Positions 42,619 to 50,327 of a DNA stretch of 64,000 nt are shown here, piece after piece; position 1 is the stretch's first letter; each line of letters starts with the position of its first letter. The notes below the pieces were generated by a model. It ran no database searches and had not been told where the DNA came from. It saw nothing but the letters and a program-made list of their open reading frames with translations. A program made the translations under genes and the position numbers. Where the stretch lies: assembly GCF_001043055.1 (NCBI RefSeq), contig NZ_JYLF01000008.1, positions 62,001-126,000 on the forward strand. The letters run 5' to 3'. Source of the stretch: Pseudomonas weihenstephanensis. GTDB taxonomy: Bacteria; Pseudomonadota; Gammaproteobacteria; Pseudomonadales; Pseudomonadaceae.

Positions 42619-44001
42619 TTAAATCACCCGCGAATAACGTTGGCGGTTTTGTTGCTCAAGGTAGGCGTCAAACACCATGCACACCGAGCGCACCAACAAC
42701 CGCCCCGCGGGCAGTACCGTCAATTGGTCACTGTCCAGGGCAATCAGGCCGTCGGCTGCCATTTTTTCCAAGGCCGGCCACTGGGCCGCAAAATACCCTC
42801 TGAAGTCGATATTGAATGCCTGCTCAATGCGCGCAAACGGCAAGTGCAGGTTGCAAATGATTTGCTGAATGACTTCGCGTCGGAGTCGGTCATCCTGGTT
42901 ACAGATCAAGCCACGACTGGTGGCGAGCTGAGCGCTGGCCAAACTGTTTTGATAGTGCGTGATGTCGCTGTTGTTCTGGCAGTACAGGTCGCCGATCTGG
43001 CTGATGGCCGAGACGCCCAGCCCAACCAGATCGCAATGCCCGTGGGTGGTGTATCCCTGGAAGTTGCGCTGCAAGGTGGCTTCTTCCTGAGCGATGGCCA
43101 GTTCTTCATCGGGCAGGGCAAAGTGATCCATGCCGATGTAGCGATAACCCGCTTTGAGCAATTGCCCAATGGTGTTTTCCAGCATCTGCAACTTGGCAGC
43201 GGGAGTGGGCAGGTCGCTGACATCGATACGCCGTTGGGGCATGAAACGCTCGGGTAAGTGCGCGTAGTTGAACACCGACAAACGGTCTGGTTGCAGGGTG
43301 ATGACTTCATCCACGGTGCGGGCAAAGGCTTCAGGTGTTTGCTTGGGCAGGCCGTAGATCAGGTCGATATTGATCGAGCGAAACTGCAGCGTGCGCGCGG
43401 CATCAATCACGGCGCGGGTTTCTTCCAGGCTTTGTAAGCGGTTAACGGCCCGTTGTACCTGCGGGTCGAGGTCTTGCAGGCCGATGCTCACGCGGTTGAA
43501 GCCCAGCTCACGCAACAGGCCCATGGTCGACCAGTCGGCTTCGCGAGGGTCAATTTCGATGCCGTAATCACCCGAATCATCGTCGTGCAAATTGAAATGC
43601 TGACGTAGCTTGGCCATCAATTGGCGCAGTTCGTCATGGCTGAGAAACGTCGGTGTGCCGCCGCCAAAGTGCAACTGTTCGACCTTTTGCTTGGGGTCGA
43701 GGTGGCAGGCAATGAGTTGTATTTCTTGCTCCAGACGTTGCAAATAAGGTTGTGCGCGGCCTCTGTCCTTGGTCACGACTTTGTTGCAGGCGCAGTAATA
43801 GCAAATGTTCGCGCAGAACGGCACGTGGACGTACAAAGACACAGGGCGCAACGCTTTGCGGCTTTCGCGCAACGCGTGCAGCAGATCAAACGGGCTGACC
43901 TGGCTGTTGAACTGCATCGCTGTGGGGTACGAGGTATAGCGCGGTCCGGCCATGTCGTAACGGCGAATTAAATCTGAGTCCCAACGAATGGCGTCGAGCA
44001 T
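42619..44001 (-). CDS. hemN: Oxygen-independent coproporphyrinogen III oxidase
   Basis: Radical SAM enzyme of 460 residues making protoporphyrinogen IX without oxygen, needed for haem synthesis under low oxygen. The cluster-binding cysteines are in PFCANICYYCACNKV. GPRYTSYPTA near the N terminus, LHFGGGTPTF, and NIDLIYGLPKQTPEAF are HemN marks, as is GYTTHGHCDLVGLGVSAI. It ends four bases from the convergent small coiled-coil gene. Its promoter has a perfect Anr box, so haem for the cbb3 oxidases is supplied under the same oxygen control. Confidence 0.96.
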   Translation of the reverse strand: MLDAIRWDSDLIRRYDMAGPRYTSYPTAMQFNSQVSPFDLLHALRESRKALRPVSLYVHVPFCANICYYCACNKVVTKDRGRAQPYLQRLEQEIQLIACHLDPKQKVEQLHFGGGTPTFLSHDELRQLMAKLRQHFNLHDDDSGDYGIEIDPREADWSTMGLLRELGFNRVSIGLQDLDPQVQRAVNRLQSLEETRAVIDAARTLQFRSINIDLIYGLPKQTPEAFARTVDEVITLQPDRLSVFNYAHLPERFMPQRRIDVSDLPTPAAKLQMLENTIGQLLKAGYRYIGMDHFALPDEELAIAQEEATLQRNFQGYTTHGHCDLVGLGVSAISQIGDLYCQNNSDITHYQNSLASAQLATSRGLICNQDDRLRREVIQQIICNLHLPFARIEQAFNIDFRGYFAAQWPALEKMAADGLIALDSDQLTVLPAGRLLVRSVCMVFDAYLEQQNRQRYSRVI

Positions 44002-44037
44002 GCGGGCATTCCCCCGGGATGGCTGGCAATGAACGCG

Positions 44038-44079
44038 AGTCTAGGGGGTGGGTCACTGTTGCATCTTGATTTGCATCAA
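44038..44079 (-). promoter_or_regulatory. Anr-dependent promoter of hemN with perfect Anr box
   Basis: TTGATTTGCATCAA at 44066-44079 fits the consensus TTGAT-N4-ATCAA exactly. On the minus strand the -10-like TAGACT is at 44043-44038, 29-30 bases from the box centre, which puts the box at about -41.5, the classic activating position for FNR-type proteins. Confidence 0.85.
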
Positions 44080-44115
44080 GAGCTGTGCTTGGCGGGCAGG
44101 TTCTCGCGGGTGCCT

Positions 44116-44178
44116 AAACCCTGTAGCCGCTGACGAGCAACGCGAGGCTGCGTCCGGCTGCGCAGCCGTCGTAAAACC
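44116..44178 (+). repeat. Intergenic repeat, full copy (copy 5)
   Basis: Reads AACCCTGTAGCCGCTGACGA, GCAACGCGAGGCTGCGTCCG, ending CGCAGCCGTCGTAAAACC. GGCTGCG and CGCAGCC inside it form a 7-bp stem. It lies between the hemN promoter and the end of the TauE/SafE gene. Confidence 0.75.
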
Positions 44179-44218
44179 ATTTGTCGAGGTGAACCAGGCC
44201 TGCGTTACGCGCGCAGGT

Positions 44219-44902
44219 TCAATGCCCCATCAGCCAATGCTGGTGCGGGCCGGGAAGGGTCCAAATACCAAACAGGATCACCAGCAACCCGCCAGCCATG
44301 CGCACGCTGCGCTTGCGCAGCAGCGCCGTGACACGTTCAGCCGCCAGCCCGGTGGCAAGCAACACCGGCCAAGTGCCCAGGCCAAACGCAAGCATCAGCA
44401 GCGCACTGTCGGTCGCACTGCCCTGGCTGGCCGACCAGATCAGGGTGCTGTAAACCAGGCCGCACGGTAGCCAGCCCCACAGCGCGCCCAGCAATAAGGC
44501 GCGCGGCACACTCGACACCGGCAGCAGGCGTGTCGCGAGTGGCTGGATATGTCGCCACAGCCCGCGCCCCAGGCTTTCGATGCGCGTCAGGCCGCTCCAC
44601 CAGCCTGCCAGGTACAAGCCCATGCAAATCAGCAATGCCCCGGCAAGGATGCGCATAAACAGTGCTGCCGGGCTGTTGGCAACGGCCCATCCCGCTAAAC
44701 CGAGCAGTAAACCTGCCGCGGCATAGCTGAGGATTCGGCCCACGTTGTAGGCCAATAGCAGCCTGAAGCGTCGGCTGCGTTGCTCTTTAGGGATGGCCAG
44801 CGTCAGTGCGCCCATCAGTCCGCCGCACATGCCCAGGCAATGGCCGCCACCGAGCAGGCCCAAAATGAGCGCAGAAGCCAGAAGCGGTGCCAGCTCAAGC
44901 AT
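44219..44902 (-). CDS. TauE/SafE-family (DsbD/UreH-like) membrane protein of the cco assembly cluster
   Basis: Inner-membrane protein of 227 residues with about six helices. It opens with PLLASALILGLLGGGHCLGM, whose GHCLGMCGG motif marks the UreH/DsbD-like subgroup often annotated as sulfite exporter. A second segment, LGALWGWLPCGLVYSTL, also has a conserved cysteine. It overlaps ccoS by eight bases, so it belongs to the ccoGHIS unit. The MxxC-type motif and the context make copper or thiol handling for cbb3 assembly more likely than sulfite export; this is inference. The longer open frame upstream runs through ccoS and is rejected. Confidence 0.8.
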   Translation of the reverse strand: MLELAPLLASALILGLLGGGHCLGMCGGLMGALTLAIPKEQRSRRFRLLLAYNVGRILSYAAAGLLLGLAGWAVANSPAALFMRILAGALLICMGLYLAGWWSGLTRIESLGRGLWRHIQPLATRLLPVSSVPRALLLGALWGWLPCGLVYSTLIWSASQGSATDSALLMLAFGLGTWPVLLATGLAAERVTALLRKRSVRMAGGLLVILFGIWTLPGPHQHWLMGH

Positions 44903-45125
44903 GGGGAGGGGTCTTGTGGTCGGCTTCTTTGAGTGAAGCGGTGGGCTGACCTTTGGCTTCTTCCACAGCGGCAGTGTGTTGTGGGTCCTGGTCATCAAAC
45001 AGGATGCTGTGCGCCGGGCTGTCGAGGTCATCGTACTGGCCGCTGTCCACGGCCCAGAAGAAGATGTAGATGGCAATCGCGACAATCAGCAAGGCCGCAG
45101 GAATCATGACGTAAAGCGCTGGCAT
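44895..45125 (-). CDS. ccoS: Cytochrome cbb3 oxidase maturation protein CcoS
   Basis: Small membrane protein of 76 residues required to insert haem and copper cofactors into CcoN. It has a single N-terminal helix (YVMIPAALLIVAIAIYIFFW) followed by the CcoS hallmark AVDSGQYDDLDSPAHSILFD and a polar tail longer than in many species. The ATG at 45125 follows GGAG. It lies 20 bases after ccoI and overlaps the TauE/SafE gene. The long upstream open frame is not used. Confidence 0.93.
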   Translation of the reverse strand: MPALYVMIPAALLIVAIAIYIFFWAVDSGQYDDLDSPAHSILFDDQDPQHTAAVEEAKGQPTASLKEADHKTPPHA

Positions 45126-45145
45126 ATGAGCTCCAGACGACCGGT

Positions 45146-47596
45146 TCAGGCCGGCAGCGGATGAGTGTCGAGGGTGGTCTGGGGGCTGACCGGCTTCGGC
45201 ATGCGGGTCAGGCGCAAGGCATTGAGCACCACGGTCAGTGAGCTGATGGACATACCGACGGCCGCCCATACCGGTGTGATCCAGCCCAGTGCCGCAAACG
45301 GCAGCATAAGCCCGTTATACAGGCCCGCCCACAACAGGTTTTCGATAATAACCCGACGTGTGCGCCGCGCGAGGGTGAATGCTTGCACCAACGCCTCCAG
45401 GCGGTTTGACAGCAACACCGCGTCCGCGCTGGTTTTGGCCAGGTCGGTGGCGGACCCCATTGCCACGCTGATGTCTGCGGCCGCCAGTACGGGGACGTCG
45501 TTCACCCCGTCGCCGAGCATCAATACTTTACGGCCCTGAGCATGCAGCTGTTGCAGCACGTGCAATTTGTCATCCGGGCGCAAGCCGCCCCTGGCTTCAT
45601 CGATGCCCAGTTCAGCGGCCACGCTGGCGACCATGGGCGAGGTGTCGCCCGACAGCAGCAGCGTGCGCCAACCGCGTGCCTTGCAGGCCGCCAACAAGGC
45701 CGGTGCATCGGCGCGCAAGCGGTCATCCAGCACGAACCAGGCCAGCGGGCCGTGCTCATCGCCCAGCAGCAGCCATTGGCCGGGTTCTTGCGGCATGTCA
45801 GGCACTGGGCTTTGGCTGATCTCGCACACGAAGCCCGCTTGTCCGATGCGCAAGCGCTGCTCGCCCACCCGCCCCTCAAGGCCAAGGCCGGCGGTACTGA
45901 GCACCTCTGAGGCGGCCAACGGTGCCCGGCCAAACGCACGAGCAATCGGGTGTTCGGAGCGGTTCTCCAGTGCAGCGGCCAGGCCCAGGCAGTGATCGCT
46001 GTCCAGGTCGCGCAAGGGGCGAATGGCGCGCAAGGCCAGACGGCCTTCGGTCAAGGTGCCGGTTTTGTCGAAAATCACCGTATCGATTTGATTCAGCCCT
46101 TCAATCACATGCCCGCGAGTCAACAGTAAGCCTAGTTTGTGCAGGGTGCCTGTGGCGGCCGTGAGTGCGGTCGGGGTGGCCAGTGACAGTGCGCAGGGGC
46201 AGGTTGCCACCAGCATGGCCAGCACGATCCAGAAGGCGCGAGACGGGTCCAACTGCCACCACAGCAGACCAATCGCCGCCGCAGCGATCAGCGAAAACAG
46301 CAGGAACCATTGCGCGGCCTTGTCGGCGACTTCTGCCAGGCGCGGCTTTTCGCTTTGCGCGCGGTCCAGCAGGCGCACGATGGCTGACAGGCGTGTGTCT
46401 TGGCCCAAGGCCAGTACTTCAATCGTCAGAGCACCGTCGACATTCAGCGTGCCCGCCGTCACGGCATCGCCGACGCTACGCGGCTGTGGCAAGTATTCGC
46501 CAGTCAGCAGCGACTCGTCGATGCTTGACTGGCCGTCCAGAATCTTGCCATCGGCTGGCAGAATGGCGCCGGGGTGAGCCAGTACATGATCGCCGACCTT
46601 GAGTTCGGTCAGCAGGATACGTTCGCTTTGGCCGTCGTCGCTTAAACGCAGGCAAGAGGCGGGCAGCAGATTGACCAATTGCGCGGTGGCGGCGGCAGTG
46701 CGCTCGCGGGCGCGGCGTTCCAGGTAGCGACCGGCCAGCAGGAACAGGGCAAACATGCCCACGGCATCGAAATACAGTTCGCCCATGCCGGTAATCGCGG
46801 TCCAGATGCCGGCGATGTAAGCGCCGCCGATGGCCAGCGACACCGAGACATCCATGGTCAGATGCCGGGTGCGCAGGTCGCGCATGGCGCCTTTGAAGAA
46901 CGGCGCGCAACTGTAAAACACAATCGGCGTGGTCAGAAACAGGGCGACCCAGCGCAAGATGGTGTGCATCTCGGGGCTGAGGTCGATATTGAATTCGGGC
47001 CAAGTGGCCATCGTTGCCATCATGGCTTGAAACCACAACAGCCCGGCGACACCCAGTTGGCGCAAGGCCAGGCGATTTTCACTGGCCAGTTGCTCGGTAG
47101 CACGGTCGGCTTGATACGGGTGCGCGGCGTAACCGATGTGCCGAAGTTCGCTGAGCAGCTCACTGAGGGGCAATTGGCTGTCTGCCCAACGCACGTGCAG
47201 GCGGTGATTGGACAGATTGAGCCGCGCCTCGCTGACGGCAGGCAAAAGACGCAGGTGTTTTTCGATCAGCCAGCCACACGCCGCGCAGCTGATGCCTTCT
47301 ATCAACAGTGTGGTTTCGGCCTGCTCGCCGTCGTGCCTTACAAACGGTTTTTGCACGTCGGCGCGGTCGTACAGCGCCAGTTCTTCGAGCAGTTGCACAG
47401 GCAGCGCGTCGGGGTTGGCTGAAGCTTCGCTGCGGTGCTGGTAGTAACTTTCAAGACCGCCCGCGACGATAGCGTGGGCCACGGCCTGGCAGCCTGGACA
47501 ACAGAACTCGCGGGTTTCACCGAGCACAATTGCAGTGAATCGACTGCCGGACGGGACGGGCAGGGCGCAGTGATAGCAGGGAACAGGAGTGGTCAT
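45146..47596 (-). CDS. ccoI: Copper-transporting P1B-type ATPase CcoI
   Basis: Heavy-metal ATPase of 816 residues that supplies copper for the CcoN active site. The N terminus has a cysteine-rich module (CYHCALPV ... FCCPGCQAV), then an HMA domain with GISCAACGWLIEK. Eight membrane helices follow, including the CPC motif in ATCPCALSLATPTAL. The phosphorylation site is FDKTGTLTEGR and the hinge GDGVNDVPVLAAADI. This FixI/CcoI subgroup exports Cu+ slowly for cytochrome assembly rather than detoxification. It is downstream of ccoH after a 105-base gap holding a large hairpin. Confidence 0.95.
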   Translation of the reverse strand: MTTPVPCYHCALPVPSGSRFTAIVLGETREFCCPGCQAVAHAIVAGGLESYYQHRSEASANPDALPVQLLEELALYDRADVQKPFVRHDGEQAETTLLIEGISCAACGWLIEKHLRLLPAVSEARLNLSNHRLHVRWADSQLPLSELLSELRHIGYAAHPYQADRATEQLASENRLALRQLGVAGLLWFQAMMATMATWPEFNIDLSPEMHTILRWVALFLTTPIVFYSCAPFFKGAMRDLRTRHLTMDVSVSLAIGGAYIAGIWTAITGMGELYFDAVGMFALFLLAGRYLERRARERTAAATAQLVNLLPASCLRLSDDGQSERILLTELKVGDHVLAHPGAILPADGKILDGQSSIDESLLTGEYLPQPRSVGDAVTAGTLNVDGALTIEVLALGQDTRLSAIVRLLDRAQSEKPRLAEVADKAAQWFLLFSLIAAAAIGLLWWQLDPSRAFWIVLAMLVATCPCALSLATPTALTAATGTLHKLGLLLTRGHVIEGLNQIDTVIFDKTGTLTEGRLALRAIRPLRDLDSDHCLGLAAALENRSEHPIARAFGRAPLAASEVLSTAGLGLEGRVGEQRLRIGQAGFVCEISQSPVPDMPQEPGQWLLLGDEHGPLAWFVLDDRLRADAPALLAACKARGWRTLLLSGDTSPMVASVAAELGIDEARGGLRPDDKLHVLQQLHAQGRKVLMLGDGVNDVPVLAAADISVAMGSATDLAKTSADAVLLSNRLEALVQAFTLARRTRRVIIENLLWAGLYNGLMLPFAALGWITPVWAAVGMSISSLTVVLNALRLTRMPKPVSPQTTLDTHPLPA

Positions 47597-47637
47597 GGCG
47601 GTCTGTCGCGAGGTTGTGCGCTTGAAAGTACGTCATT

Positions 47638-47694
47638 GCGGGCACGCCCGCCCTCGCAGGGTTCGCGTATCCCTGCAAGGGCGAGCGTGGCCGC
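47638..47694. repeat. 24-bp-arm inverted repeat between ccoH and ccoI
   Basis: The left arm 47638-47661 (starting GCGGGCACGCCCGCC) and the right arm 47671-47694 (ending CGAGCGTGGCCGC) are complementary at about 21 of 24 positions, with a 9-base loop. It resembles a REP/BIME hairpin and would form a strong RNA structure inside the ccoGHIS transcript, possibly lowering ccoI expression. Confidence 0.6.
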
Positions 47695-47701
47695 AACGGG
47701 T

Positions 47702-48241
47702 TTACTTCTTGTGGTCTTCAGCGCCTTGAAGCGGCTCGTCACCCAATAGCAGGTCTTTGTCGTGGCCGACTTCTTCCTCTTCAAACAGACGCCAGGTCTT
47801 GCCGTCTTCAACGCCCAGCAATTCAACGAAGCGACGTCCTTCAACCTTGTCATCCAGTTGGCCGATGTAGCGGCCCGGTTCCGACTCGCTTTGGGTCATT
47901 GCAATCTTGCGGTCTTTTTCTGGCTGAGTAGGTGAGATCAGGCTCAAATCAAGGGTTTTGGGCTGGCTGTTGCCTTCAAGCACGAGCACCACTTCGCCAG
48001 TCATGCCGTCCAGGTGCAGCTTGGCTTTGAGGTTCAGGTTCTGGCCCAGCAGCTCGCGGTCCAATGAGCGATTGATGCCTTTGCCCGCTTCGTAATAGTT
48101 GTCGTTGACCAGGTGGTCGGGGTTGTTCACCGCAATGGTCACCATCGACAGGGTCAGCGTTACCGAGCACGCCAGAATGGCAATGATGATCCACGGCCAC
48201 AGGTGTTTGTACCAAGGGCTGTAGGGTTTTGGTGCTGGCAT
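47702..48241 (-). CDS. ccoH: FixH/CcoH-family protein
   Basis: Membrane protein of 179 residues required for stable cbb3 oxidase. It has a single helix near the N terminus (HLWPWIIIAILACSVTLTLS) after the segment PKPYSPWYK, then VNNPDHLVNDNYYEAGKGIN, which is the FixH signature, and a periplasmic beta domain. The C terminus is acidic and longer than in short FixH proteins. It follows ccoG by 12 bases. Confidence 0.92.
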   Translation of the reverse strand: MPAPKPYSPWYKHLWPWIIIAILACSVTLTLSMVTIAVNNPDHLVNDNYYEAGKGINRSLDRELLGQNLNLKAKLHLDGMTGEVVLVLEGNSQPKTLDLSLISPTQPEKDRKIAMTQSESEPGRYIGQLDDKVEGRRFVELLGVEDGKTWRLFEEEEVGHDKDLLLGDEPLQGAEDHKK

Positions 48242-48253
48242 GGCAAGGCTCTC

Positions 48254-49669
48254 TTATCTGATTTGTGGGCCGATGAAGCGGCTCTTGGCTTTAACGTTAA
48301 TGTCGCTGTTGTCTGCATCTTTGAGGATGAAGAACACTTCGTTGGTGCTGGACGGTAGCGCTTCGGGTGCAATCGACAGTTCAACCGGCAAGCTGACGAT
48401 ATCGCCCGCGGCGACCTTGATCTCGCGTTTGCCTTGCAGCTTGAGGTCAGGCAGACCGGCGGCCTCCAGCACATACGTGTGGTCGTGTTGGTCCTTGTTC
48501 ATGATTTTCAGGCTGTAAACGTTTTCGATCCGTCCTTCAGCGTTCTCGCGGTACAGCACGCGGTCTTTGCTGACATCGAAGCCCACCAGGCTGCGAGTGA
48601 AGAACGCGGCTGCCAACAGGCCCATCATGGTCAGCAGCACCAGTGCATAGCCAATCAGTCGTGGACGCAATTTATGGGTCTTCTGGCCGGAGAGGTTGTG
48701 CTCGGTGGTGTAGCTGATGAGGCCACGCGGGTAGTTCATCTTGTCCATGATGCTGTCGCAGGCATCGATACAGGCGGCGCAGCCGATGCATTCGATCTGC
48801 AAGCCGTCACGGATATCGATACCGGTCGGGCAGACCTGCACGCACATGGTGCAATCGATGCAGTCGCCCAGCCCCATGGCTTTATAGTCCGCATCCTTTT
48901 TGCGCGGGCCACGCACTTCGCCGCGACGCGGGTCGTATGAAACGATAAGCGTGTCTTTGTCGAACATCACGCTCTGGAAGCGCGCATACGGGCACATGTA
49001 AATACACACTTGCTCGCGCAGCCAACCCGCGTTGCCGTAGGTGGCGAGGGTGAAAAAGCCGACCCAGAAATAGGCCCAGCCATCGGCCTGGCCAGTGAAG
49101 AAGTCGATCACCAGTTCGCGGATGGGTGAGAAGTAGCCGACAAAGGTCATGCCGGTCACAAAACCGATGAGCAACCACAGGCTGTGCTTGCTGAATTTAC
49201 GCAAAAATTTGTTGGCGCTCATCGGCGCCTTGTCGAGCTTGATGCGCTGGTTGCGGTCGCCCTCGGTGACTTTTTCGCACCACATGTACACCCAGGTCCA
49301 GACGCTTTGCGGGCAGGTGTAGCCGCACCACACGCGTCCTGCGTACACGGTAATGAAGAACAGGCCAAAGGCGGCGACGATCAGCAAGCCCGACAGCAGG
49401 ATGAAATCCTGTGGCCAGAAGGTCGCGCCAAAAATAAAGAATTTACGCTCTGGCAGGTTCCACCAGACGGCCTGATGGCCGCCCCAGTTGAGCCAGACGG
49501 TGCCGAAATACAACAGAAAAAGCCCGGCGCCGCCCACCATTCGCAGGTTGCGAAACAGACCGGTGAATGCGCGGGTGTAGATTTTTTCCCGTGCTGCGTA
49601 GAGGTTGACGCTTTCAGGTGCCTTCTTGGCAGGTGGCGTAACGTCGTGTACAGGAATCTGATTGCTCAT
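48254..49669 (-). CDS. ccoG: Cytochrome c oxidase accessory protein CcoG (FixG/RdxA)
   Basis: Polyferredoxin-type membrane protein of 471 residues with about five helices and two [4Fe-4S] clusters in CIDCTMCVQVCPTGIDIRDG and ECIGCAACIDACDSIM. CGYTCPQSVWTWVYMWCEKV is the conserved loop of FixG. A C-terminal Ig-like domain (about residues 365-470) is exported. CcoG reduces Cu(II) to Cu(I) for cbb3 assembly in studied species. It starts the accessory unit ccoG-H-I-S, with a degenerate Anr-like box about 165 bases upstream. Confidence 0.95.
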   Translation of the reverse strand: MSNQIPVHDVTPPAKKAPESVNLYAAREKIYTRAFTGLFRNLRMVGGAGLFLLYFGTVWLNWGGHQAVWWNLPERKFFIFGATFWPQDFILLSGLLIVAAFGLFFITVYAGRVWCGYTCPQSVWTWVYMWCEKVTEGDRNQRIKLDKAPMSANKFLRKFSKHSLWLLIGFVTGMTFVGYFSPIRELVIDFFTGQADGWAYFWVGFFTLATYGNAGWLREQVCIYMCPYARFQSVMFDKDTLIVSYDPRRGEVRGPRKKDADYKAMGLGDCIDCTMCVQVCPTGIDIRDGLQIECIGCAACIDACDSIMDKMNYPRGLISYTTEHNLSGQKTHKLRPRLIGYALVLLTMMGLLAAAFFTRSLVGFDVSKDRVLYRENAEGRIENVYSLKIMNKDQHDHTYVLEAAGLPDLKLQGKREIKVAAGDIVSLPVELSIAPEALPSSTNEVFFILKDADNSDINVKAKSRFIGPQIR

Positions 49670-49833
49670 TAGTGCGTCCCACGGCAGTGGAAAAATGCCA
49701 CGACCAGTACGTGCCGGCCGCAGTCAGAAGGTGTTGCAGTGGCGTAATGATACGCCTGTGACTCTAGCTCAAGGGTGCGACCTTTGGTCGCGTTCCGAAA
49801 AACAGCAAGTTGGTATAGCAGTTGTAACAAGTC

Positions 49834-49847
49834 GTGACACAGATCAA
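49834..49847 (-). promoter_or_regulatory. Possible Anr box upstream of ccoG
   Basis: On the minus strand TTGAT-CTGT-GTCAC, matching 8 of the 10 fixed positions of TTGAT-N4-ATCAA. TATACC at 49817-49812 could be a -10 but the spacing is shorter than the classic -41.5 geometry. It is the only site resembling an Anr box in the ccoG upstream region. Confidence 0.4.
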
Positions 49848-49887
49848 TTGACTTCAGTGCTGGGCTGGGATGCGCCAGTGCTCTGAA

Positions 49888-50083
49888 TCAAGCTTCCCAA
49901 GGGTTCAAAACCGGGGCACCACTGAAGGTATAGTCTTTGGCGTTGCGGGTTACGACGGTCATGCCGTGTACCCGTGCAGTGGTCGGGCCCATACAAGCGG
50001 GCGCAGCGCCTGGCAACACTGGCGTCAATGGACAGCACGTGGCCGGCGAAGGCTGGGACTACATGGGTGTCAAGTAGAAACAT
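49888..50083 (-). pseudogene. Degraded vapC toxin gene (PIN domain remnant)
   Basis: Two pieces in different frames make up the ends of a VapC-type PIN ribonuclease. From 50083 the reading starts MFLLDTHVV (first PIN aspartate), then AFAGHVLSIDASVARRCARL. Near 49994 the frame changes, after which RVHGMTVVTRNAKDYTFSGA-PVLNPWEA runs to a stop at 49888-49890, the typical VapC C terminus. About half of the usual 130-140 residues, including the middle acidic residue, is missing, so both an internal deletion and a frameshift are needed. It lies between ccoG and the terminator of the first cbb3 operon. It cannot encode an active toxin. Confidence 0.75.
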
Positions 50084-50187
50084 TAAAGGTCCACAGGGCG
50101 CGGGGTGATGGCTGCGCGTTCAGGTTCACATTCAACCGCTGTTGCATCAGGCATTACAAGCAGATCGACAGTGCGGGTGATAGTCAT
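50083..50187 (-). CDS. 34-codon frame coupled to the vapC remnant (possible antitoxin remnant)
   Basis: A short frame, MTITRTVDLL to ITPRPVDL, whose stop overlaps the vapC start as TAATG, the coupling typical of toxin-antitoxin operons. It is too short for a complete antitoxin and no family motif is clear, so it may be a truncated vapB or chance. No good ribosome site is seen. Confidence 0.25.
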   Translation of the reverse strand: MTITRTVDLLVMPDATAVECEPERAAITPRPVDL

Positions 50188-50266
50188 GGGGCAAACTCGC
50201 AAAAAACGAATGCAGAAACGTTGCTACAGCGAGTTGTGCCCGGCAATCTTAAACACGCAATTGAAA

Positions 50267-50308
50267 CAAAACAGCCCCGCCAACTATCGCTGGCGGGGCT
50301 GTTTTTTT
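50267..50308 (-). terminator. Rho-independent terminator of the first cbb3 operon
   Basis: ACAGCCCCGCCA (50271-50282) pairs perfectly with TGGCGGGGCTGT (50291-50302) around an 8-base loop. A-rich and T-rich flanks on both sides give U tracts in either direction. It lies 20 bases past the ccoP stop. Confidence 0.9.
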
Positions 50309-50327
50309 CAGGCTTTAAACGGCTGCG

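Noticed and set aside
44903..45085. Upstream extension of the TauE/SafE gene
   Set aside because: Overlaps almost all of ccoS in another frame; the conserved protein begins at 44902.
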